DNA of 22,391 bases from an uncultured Collinsella sp. (GTDB taxonomy: Bacteria > Actinomycetota > Coriobacteriia > Coriobacteriales > Coriobacteriaceae), in the NCBI GenBank assembly GCA_902491055.1, contig CABUGI010000027.1, positions 1 through 22,391 of the forward strand, in the 5' to 3' direction. Position numbers and translations under genes: made by a program. Shown here one piece after another: positions 16,573 through 22,391 of this stretch. The notes below the pieces were generated by a model. That model made no database searches. It was not told the origin of the DNA and saw nothing but the letters and a program-made list of their open reading frames with translations. Position 1 is the stretch's first letter. Each line of letters starts with the position of its first letter.

Positions 16573-16635
16573 TTGCGGTGGAATACGGACTGTTTTGGCC
16601 AAAAAAGCCGCCAAACAGTCCGCATTTCACCGCAA
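16573..16635. repeat. GGACTGTTT palindrome, copy 2
   Basis: Arms 16573-16595 and 16613-16635 (23 bases) pair with one G-U wobble and one A-C mismatch. They align with the palindrome at 5463-5531, including TTGCGGTG, GGACTGTTT and the TTTCACCGCAA right end. Where copy 1 has TAGGGACTG facing CAGTCCCTA, this copy has TACGGACTG facing CAGTCCGCA. It starts 13 bases after the addA stop, with no T-run. Confidence 0.8.
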
Positions 16636-16696
16636 CGCATGGGAGAGCCTGGGGCGGTACAATGATTCGAACGGTTCAAACGAATAAGGAGCCATC

Positions 16697-17206
16697 ATGC
16701 AGCTCACCAAAAAGCTTAAGGTGACGCCGGAGGAGCTTTTTGACGCTCTGGCGGGGTTCATCATGCAGGATATCGAGAACGCCACGGGCAAGCGTCCCAG
16801 CCGCAACAAGCTCAACGGCTATAAGTACGAGAAGCGCGCCCAGTCCGCAAAAGGCAAGGCCAAGGGCACGGCGATCAAGGTTAAGATCAAGCACTTTGAC
16901 TACCCGTGCCTCTATGAGGTCCGTTTTCAGTATGCGGCGGGCATCAATACCATGCGCTATGAGGCTGCACCTGCTGGCGATGGTGCCTGCGAGCTCACCT
17001 ATACCGAGGATTTTCAGGGTGTGGGTGGCAACACGTCTGGCACGCGCGGCAAGCTTGGCCTCTTCTTCTATGGGCGAAAGCTCAAGAGCCACGCCAACCA
17101 GACGATTGATCAAATCGTCAAATACATCGAGGGTGAGCGCCGCGTAAAGGCTAATCCCGCCTTCGCCGATGATACTGCCGAAAACGCTTCGGATGTATTC
17201 CATTGA
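16697..17206 (+). CDS. DUF3284 domain protein
   Basis: A 169-residue soluble protein, most like the DUF3284 family. The start MQLTKKLKVTPEELFDAL and the region DIENATGKRPSRNKLNGYKYEKR (about 26-48) follow the family layout: an N-terminal START/polyketide-cyclase-like segment, the conserved ATGK, then basic and beta-rich stretches ending before a helix (NQTIDQIVKYIEG). Its function is unknown; in other bacteria it often sits near sugar-uptake genes, which is not the case here. AAGGAG lies 8 bases before ATG 16697. The last 20 residues look like a disordered tail. It is probably expressed alone. Confidence 0.75.
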   Translation: MQLTKKLKVTPEELFDALAGFIMQDIENATGKRPSRNKLNGYKYEKRAQSAKGKAKGTAIKVKIKHFDYPCLYEVRFQYAAGINTMRYEAAPAGDGACELTYTEDFQGVGGNTSGTRGKLGLFFYGRKLKSHANQTIDQIVKYIEGERRVKANPAFADDTAENASDVFH

Positions 17207-17209
17207 TAC

Positions 17210-17309
17210 CCTGTGCAAAAGCTTTACCACTCTTCACATCAGCTGTGAACACTTCAGGCTTCGAGCCAGTAGCGAGCGGCCCGACAAAATTAGTTGATGG
17301 AAGTACCAA
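17210..17309 (-). other. Possible antisense gene scrap before the MFS gene
   Basis: This 100-base gap is less GC-rich than the neighbouring genes. Its minus strand reads a plausible protein stretch, STNFVGPLATGSKPEVFTA followed by DVKSGKAFAQG, with ordinary codons and no stop, but no start or ribosome site and no recognised family. It may be a remnant left by the event that brought in the MFS gene, or chance. The overlap with the DUF3284 and MFS genes argues against a working gene. Confidence 0.2.
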
Positions 17310-18509
17310 ATGAATAAGAATGCCACTACGCAACTGCACATCTATTCCGCCTTTTTCGTTCTCGCGGGATTTGTTTTAAATCGGGGAGTGTTTCTACTTT
17401 TCCTTGCGGAGAAAGGAATGTCTGTCACGGAAATCGCGCTTTATCAAGCCCTGTTTAACATTGCAACGGTCGTCCTCGAGCTGCCAACAGGGTTGATAGG
17501 CGATTTCTTTGGAAAGAAGTTTTCGATTCAAGTGGGCGTGCTGCTGCTTTTCTTCCATACGGCTGGCATGCTGTTGCTCTCAGGTCCCTTTCTTGTCGTG
17601 CTTTCCCTTGTTGAGGCACTCGCCTACTCCCTTCAATCGGGATCCGAACAAGCGCTTTTATATGAAATTGCCCGGAATGCCGGTCAAGGAGAGCGCTTCC
17701 TCACCATCAATGCTCGGTTGCTTGCCGCGCAATCAATCGCTACGGGAATGGCAATTGTGCTCGGATCTTTCATTGCCCAAGTATCTTGGAGCTCCCTCTA
17801 CGTATGTGTCTCCATTTTCTATCTCCTGCAGCTTTTCCTTCTGTATCCCATTGAGAGGACGGAAGCGACCCGTTCTGAAAGCTCTGAAAAGGGAAGGTTT
17901 GACACAGCCAAGATGTTCAGACGCGAAACCTGGCGTGTTGGAGAATCCGCTTTTGCGGTATTGCTTCTTCTAATCGGCACAAGCATGCTCGATGGATTCT
18001 ATGGGAGTTATTACAACTTGAATCAGTTGGTATTCGACGCATTTGATGCTCCCGTCTCCATAATAGGAATCTTTTTCGGTGCATCCTATGCAGTAAATGC
18101 GACGGCCTACATTGCAGCAGATTTCTTCTCGTCGCGTTTCGGGAAAAGAAATACCATGCTCGGCTCGATGCTAATCGAGGCTGGCCTTTTCATGATTCTT
18201 CCGTGGTTCGCTTCAAATCCGCTGTGTTTGTTTGGCCTTAGCATGGTGCTTTGTTTTCTCCCAGAAGTGGTGTACATCACTTCGGAAAACTTAATCCAAG
18301 ACGCGATAGCGGACGATCTCCGCGCGACGATCCTTTCCGTCGCGTCTCTGGTAAGGGCTCTCTTTTCCGCAATGTTTTTCTCCATATTTGGACATGTGTT
18401 GGGGTTATATCCCATTCAGATAGCGCTCGGTATTATTGGTGCAATCGCGATAGCAATTACCGCCGTTGTTTCATTGAAAATGGTAGGAATGCAGGTCTCC
18501 AAGAATTGA
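17310..18509 (+). CDS. MFS family transporter
   Basis: A 399-residue membrane protein with 10-12 predicted helices, the size of a major facilitator permease. The loop between helices 2 and 3 reads GLIGDFFGKK (61-70), the MFS motif A. A charged cytoplasmic linker with ERTEATRSESSEKGR near 183-197 splits two six-helix halves. Substrate cannot be read; drug or metabolite efflux is the usual guess for this layout. Base use differs from its neighbours: AT-richer, with TTA, ATA, AGA and AGG codons that the housekeeping genes here avoid, which suggests horizontal gain. The ribosome site is weak (GGAAG before ATG 17310). It stands alone, with no regulator beside it. Confidence 0.85.
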   Translation: MNKNATTQLHIYSAFFVLAGFVLNRGVFLLFLAEKGMSVTEIALYQALFNIATVVLELPTGLIGDFFGKKFSIQVGVLLLFFHTAGMLLLSGPFLVVLSLVEALAYSLQSGSEQALLYEIARNAGQGERFLTINARLLAAQSIATGMAIVLGSFIAQVSWSSLYVCVSIFYLLQLFLLYPIERTEATRSESSEKGRFDTAKMFRRETWRVGESAFAVLLLLIGTSMLDGFYGSYYNLNQLVFDAFDAPVSIIGIFFGASYAVNATAYIAADFFSSRFGKRNTMLGSMLIEAGLFMILPWFASNPLCLFGLSMVLCFLPEVVYITSENLIQDAIADDLRATILSVASLVRALFSAMFFSIFGHVLGLYPIQIALGIIGAIAIAITAVVSLKMVGMQVSKN

Positions 18510-18642
18510 TATATCGATTGACGAGCTATCCGAAGCGTCGAGCCTTCTTGATGGACATGACTATTCGTCACAAATCATTTCGCGCATCGCCGGGGTTCCA
18601 GTAATACTCGATGTATCTGGATGCCCTCATTCCCCTTTTTGA
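18487..18642 (+). other. Possible startless 3' gene remnant after the MFS gene
   Basis: From 18487 to TGA 18640-18642 a frame without ATG, GTG or TTG start reads like a protein C-terminus, IDELSEASSLLDGHDYSSQ followed by IISRIAGVPVILDVSG. It overlaps the MFS end by 23 bases. The opposite strand also gives a short peptide (MRASRYIEYYWNPGDARNDL, stop) over part of the same bases, so the coding strand is uncertain. Neither is recognised. The stretch 18510-18704 is AT-richer than the chromosome around it and otherwise shows nothing. Confidence 0.25.
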
Positions 18643-18704
18643 AGGTATCAAATTAGCTACCCGTGTTGGTTTGGCTAGGTTCGGGTGCTGTCCGTGCCGT
18701 GCGG

Positions 18705-18710
18705 TAAAAT
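18705..18710 (+). promoter_or_regulatory. Possible -10 box of the dnaE promoter
   Basis: TAAAAT lies 40 bases before the dnaE start. No convincing -35 is found at 16-18 bases upstream. Confidence 0.35.
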
Positions 18711-18749
18711 CGTTCAGTCAGAACACGAACCCGCATCGGAGCTCATCAC

Positions 18750-21700
18750 ATGGCATTCGTCCATCTGCACAATCACACTGTTTTCTCCATGCTCGACGGC
18801 GCAACCCGTATCCAGGATATGGTCAACCGCGCCGTTGAGCTGGGCATGCCCGCCGTGGCCATTACCGACCACGGCTACATGTATGGCGTGCCCGACCTGG
18901 CGCTGGCCTGCGACGCCGTCAACCACAACACGCCCGAGTACAAAACCTGGAGCCACGACAAGGCCTTCTTGGAAAAGGATCGCCGCGACGAGCTGGTGGA
19001 GCCCGATCCCGAGGAAAACCCGCGCGAGCATGCCCAGTATGTGAAGGACATGGCCATGTGGGACGAGAAGGGCAACATCGACGAGCTCAAGCCGCCCCTG
19101 GTCATCAAGCCCATCTTTGGCTGCGAGGTCTACTTTACGCCGGACGAGACCCTTGCCCGCGACCACAAGCCCGAGCTCTACCATATGATCCTCCTGGCCA
19201 AAGACCAGGAAGGCTACGTCAACCTGATGCAAACGGTCTCCGAGGCCGCCGTGCAGGGCTTTTACTACAAGCCGCGCGTGACGCTCGACAACCTGCGCCG
19301 CCATGCCAAGGGCATGATCTGCACGAGCGCCTGTATCGCGGGCATCATCCCCAAATACATCGACCGCGGTGACATGGAGGGCGCCATCAAGTGGGCCGAG
19401 ACCTTCCGTGACACCTTTGATCCCGGCGACTTCTATATCGAGATTCAGGAACACGGCATCACCACCGACAACGGCCTGACCGACGAGCAGATGGACCGCA
19501 CGCTCATCGACATTGCTAAACAGGTGGGCGTCAAGGTCATCGCCACCAACGACTTCCACTACCTGCGCCGCGAGGATGCGCCCGTGCAGGACGTCATCAT
19601 GTGCATTGGCATGAACGCCAAGGTCGATGACCCCAACCGCATGCGCATGACCGGCTCGGAGTTTTACATGAAGACCGAGGAGGAGATGCGGGCAATGTTC
19701 CCGTATTGCCCCGAGGCCTGCGACAACACGCTCGAGATCGCCGACAAGTGCTACGTGGAGCTCGACTGGGACTCCATCATCCTGCCGCGCTTCCCGTTGC
19801 TCGACCCCGGCGAGACGCACGAGAGCCAGTTCCGCCGCGAGTGCGAGAAGGGCCTGCGCCAGCACTACGGCGACGACTGGGCCACGCGCGAGATCGGCGG
19901 CGTCAACATCAAAGAGCGCTTTGAGTACGAATACAAGGTCATTTGCGACAAGGGTTTTGCCGCCTACTTTTTGATCGTTGCCGAGTACGTGCAATGGGCC
20001 AAGGACAACGGCATCGGCGTCGGCCCCGGCCGTGGCTCGGCCGCCGGCGCTATCGTCGCCTACGCCATGAACATCACCGCGTTCGACCCGCTCGAGAACG
20101 GCCTGATGTTCGAGAGGTTCCTGTCCCCGCAGCGTACCGAGATGCCCGATATCGATATGGACTTCGACGATGAGCGGCGCCTCGAGGTCGTGGAGCACGT
20201 TCGTCAGCTCTACGGCCCCGAGAAGGTCACCCACGTCATCACCTACTCGACCATCAAGGCCAAACAGGCCATCAACGACGCCGCGCGCGTCTTGGACTAC
20301 CCGGTCTACATGGGTCAGCGCCTGTCCAAGATGGTCTCGAGCGACCCCAAGGTCAAGCTCAAGCAGGTGCTCGACAAGCAGCCCGGCAAAGAGGATCTGT
20401 TTAACCCCGATTTTGCCGAGGCCTATAAAAAGGACGACGACGCCCGCCGCATCATCGACACGGCGCTCTCGATCGAGGGTCTCACCCGTGGCGAGGGCGT
20501 GCACGCGTGCGCCGTTCTGATCTGCCGCGACCCCGTCAACGAGCACGTGCCCACCAAGCTCGACACCAAGGGCGGCGTCGAGATTACCCAGTACGAGGGC
20601 CATACCGTTGCCGACATGGGCCTGCTCAAGATGGACTTCTTGGGCCTGCGCACGCTGACGGTTATCTCCAAGGCCAAGGCAAACATCAAAAAGAACTTCG
20701 GCATCGACATCAAAGAGGAAGAGATTCCCTTTGACGATCCCGAGATCTTTAAACTCATGGGCTCCGGCCACACCGCCGGCGTCTTCCAGGTCGAGTCCGC
20801 CGGCATGACGGCCACGATCAAGAACATGAAGCCCACCGAGTACAAGCACGTCGTGGCATTGATCGCTCTGTACCGCCCGGGCCCGCTGGGCGCCGGCATG
20901 GTCTCGTCCTACATCAACCGTATGAACGGCAAGGAGCCGGCCGTCTCCTACGATGACCGTCTGGACGACATCCTGGGCGAAACCTACGGCACCATGGTCT
21001 ACCAGGAGCAGGTTATGCTCATCTCCGTCGAGATGTGCGGCTTCTCCAAGGGCGAATCGGACTCGCGTATCCGTAAGCCCGTGGCTAAGAAAAAGATTAA
21101 GCTGCTCACGTCGACGGTGCTGCACTGGGAGGATGGCTCGGACGAGACCACCTACGACCACTGGATGAACGGCGCTATCAAGAACAACTACACGCGCGAG
21201 GTCGCCCAGAAGATTTGGGACGATGTTCTCGAGTTCGCATCCTACGCCTTCAACAAGTCGCACTCCGCCGGCTACGCCATCCTGGTTATGCAGACGGCGT
21301 GGCTCAAGGCGCACTATCCGCACGAATACATGGCGGCCGTTCTGACGTCCTATACGGGTAAGACCGACAAGATCGTGCACTACGTCTCGGCATGCCGTCA
21401 CGACGGCATCCCCGTGCTTTCGCCAGATGTCAACGAGTCCGGTACCGAGTTCACGGCTACCAAGGAGGGCGTGCGCTTTGGTCTGGCCGGCATCCGCGGC
21501 GTGGGCACCGGCGTGGCGCAGGCGATTATCGCCGAGCGCGAGGCGGGCGGTCCGTTTAAGACGCTGCACGACTTTGTCGAGCGCGTGGACTCCAGCCAGG
21601 CAAACCGCCGCGTGATCGAATCGCTCATCAAGGCAGGCGCCTTCGACTCCACGGGGTATCCGCGTCGCCAGATGATGCACTTTGTGGACAAGAACAACCC

Positions 21701-22391
21701 CGAGAACATCATCGATGCCGCAGTAAAGCGCCAGAAGGATCGCGCGAGCGGCCAGACGTCGTTCTTCGATATGTTTGGCGACGTTGAGGGCTCGGGCTTT
21801 GAGGTGAGCGTGCCCGATCCGGATGGCCAGGAGTGGGACCGCCACCTTAAGCTGAGCCAGGAGAAAGAGGTTCTGGGCATCTATGTCTCGGACCACCCGC
21901 TGCGCCCGTTTGAGTATGCACTTAGCAAAGCGCGCGACTTCTCGTTCTCGCAGATCGACACCGGCTATGAGGTGCAAAACCCCACGGGCGGTACCATCAA
22001 CCAGGAGATTCCCGAGGGCAAGGCGCTGTGGTGGGCCGGCATGGTCTCGAGCGTGTCCAAGCGCGTGACCAAAAACGGCGACCCCATGGGCATCGTGCAG
22101 CTCGAGGACATGGAAGGCGAGGCCACGGTCGTGGTGTTCCCCAAGACCTACAAGGAGGCCGAGGGGTATCTGTACGGCGAGGTCGATCCCGAGACCGGCG
22201 CGCAGCTGTCCGACGCGTTTGTGCGCATTAAGGGCAAGCTCGAGCGCTCGGACCGCGGCGACCAGATCATCGCGCAGGAGATTGTGCCGCTGGAGCTTAG
22301 CGAGGAGAAAAACAAGCCCAAGGTCTTTGAGGTCATGGTGCCCAACAGCCGCTTTAGCCAGGGCAATATGGCGCGCCTGGCCACGGTGCTC
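18750..22391 (+). CDS. dnaE: DNA polymerase III alpha subunit DnaE (C-terminus cut by window edge)
   Basis: 1214 codons are visible and the frame runs off the right edge. It is the replicative polymerase catalytic subunit. The N-terminal PHP domain starts FVHLHNHTVFSMLDG and keeps the metal-site elements ITDHG, GCEVYF, EHG and NDFHYL, so PHP proofreading of the kind shown for mycobacterial DnaE1 is plausible. The catalytic aspartates are D467 and D469 in PDIDMDFDDERR and D629 in KMDFLGLRTLT, matching E. coli D401, D403 and D555. FNKSHSAGYA and a helix-hairpin-helix near GLAGIRGVG follow, then an OB-fold around 1090-1150. Between LACDAV and KPIFGCEVY there is a charged insertion of roughly 45 residues. 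ATG 18750 has GGAG 8 bases upstream. Confidence 0.96.
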   Translation, partial: MAFVHLHNHTVFSMLDGATRIQDMVNRAVELGMPAVAITDHGYMYGVPDLALACDAVNHNTPEYKTWSHDKAFLEKDRRDELVEPDPEENPREHAQYVKDMAMWDEKGNIDELKPPLVIKPIFGCEVYFTPDETLARDHKPELYHMILLAKDQEGYVNLMQTVSEAAVQGFYYKPRVTLDNLRRHAKGMICTSACIAGIIPKYIDRGDMEGAIKWAETFRDTFDPGDFYIEIQEHGITTDNGLTDEQMDRTLIDIAKQVGVKVIATNDFHYLRREDAPVQDVIMCIGMNAKVDDPNRMRMTGSEFYMKTEEEMRAMFPYCPEACDNTLEIADKCYVELDWDSIILPRFPLLDPGETHESQFRRECEKGLRQHYGDDWATREIGGVNIKERFEYEYKVICDKGFAAYFLIVAEYVQWAKDNGIGVGPGRGSAAGAIVAYAMNITAFDPLENGLMFERFLSPQRTEMPDIDMDFDDERRLEVVEHVRQLYGPEKVTHVITYSTIKAKQAINDAARVLDYPVYMGQRLSKMVSSDPKVKLKQVLDKQPGKEDLFNPDFAEAYKKDDDARRIIDTALSIEGLTRGEGVHACAVLICRDPVNEHVPTKLDTKGGVEITQYEGHTVADMGLLKMDFLGLRTLTVISKAKANIKKNFGIDIKEEEIPFDDPEIFKLMGSGHTAGVFQVESAGMTATIKNMKPTEYKHVVALIALYRPGPLGAGMVSSYINRMNGKEPAVSYDDRLDDILGETYGTMVYQEQVMLISVEMCGFSKGESDSRIRKPVAKKKIKLLTSTVLHWEDGSDETTYDHWMNGAIKNNYTREVAQKIWDDVLEFASYAFNKSHSAGYAILVMQTAWLKAHYPHEYMAAVLTSYTGKTDKIVHYVSACRHDGIPVLSPDVNESGTEFTATKEGVRFGLAGIRGVGTGVAQAIIAEREAGGPFKTLHDFVERVDSSQANRRVIESLIKAGAFDSTGYPRRQMMHFVDKNNPENIIDAAVKRQKDRASGQTSFFDMFGDVEGSGFEVSVPDPDGQEWDRHLKLSQEKEVLGIYVSDHPLRPFEYALSKARDFSFSQIDTGYEVQNPTGGTINQEIPEGKALWWAGMVSSVSKRVTKNGDPMGIVQLEDMEGEATVVVFPKTYKEAEGYLYGEVDPETGAQLSDAFVRIKGKLERSDRGDQIIAQEIVPLELSEEKNKPKVFEVMVPNSRFSQGNMARLATVL

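Noticed and set aside
18714..21977. A 1087-codon open frame antisense to dnaE
   Set aside because: It mirrors the strongly biased dnaE codons. The product is a repetitive string of V, L, H, G and D without domain signatures, and dnaE itself is certain.

Overview
The window is GC-rich, densely coded bacterial chromosome with strong G/C third-position bias. Gene content and order suggest an anaerobic gut actinobacterium of the Coriobacteriia, Collinsella-like; this is inference from style and gene families, since there is no rRNA here to fix it. All but one of the genes recognised are housekeeping or ordinary metabolic genes. I see no CRISPR array, tRNA, rRNA, intact insertion sequence or phage.

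Layout. 1-1823 (minus) is the N-terminal part of a YgiQ-type radical SAM protein running off the left edge. It diverges from a YoaK/DUF1275 membrane protein (2077-2793). Then come a FucO-type lactaldehyde reductase (2959-4125), an M42 aminopeptidase (4382-5410), and on the minus strand mnmA (5547-6647) and cysK (6828-7794). cysK is broken by an exact 28-bp tandem duplication. Divergent from cysK is an Rrf2/IscR-like regulator with four clustered cysteines (8048-8476). A small four-helix membrane protein (8621-8980, minus) and a YerC/TrpR-like regulator (9306-9605) follow. The next block is an addB-addA recombination operon (9826-16560), then a DUF3284 protein (16697-17206), an AT-richer MFS transporter between possible gene scraps (17207-18642), and the first 1214 codons of dnaE (from 18750), cut by the right edge.

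How genes work together. addB and addA are 3 bases apart and should form one double-strand-break repair complex. Rrf2, cysK and mnmA form a sulfur-themed group: cysteine synthesis, tRNA thiolation and a probable Fe-S or cysteine-responsive regulator, without a cysteine desulfurase beside them.

The least expected feature is between the genes: many intergenic palindromes. Two hairpins with unrelated stems (1862-1894, 8487-8511) carry the same loop, GGGACGGAGC, and a longer palindrome (9655-9743) has GGGACGGAG in its stem. A second family is a palindrome of about 65 bases seen twice (5463-5531, 16573-16635), with a compensatory base-pair change between copies. A third element, after fucO, has 31-base perfect arms (4133-4262). 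No mobilising enzyme is visible in the window.
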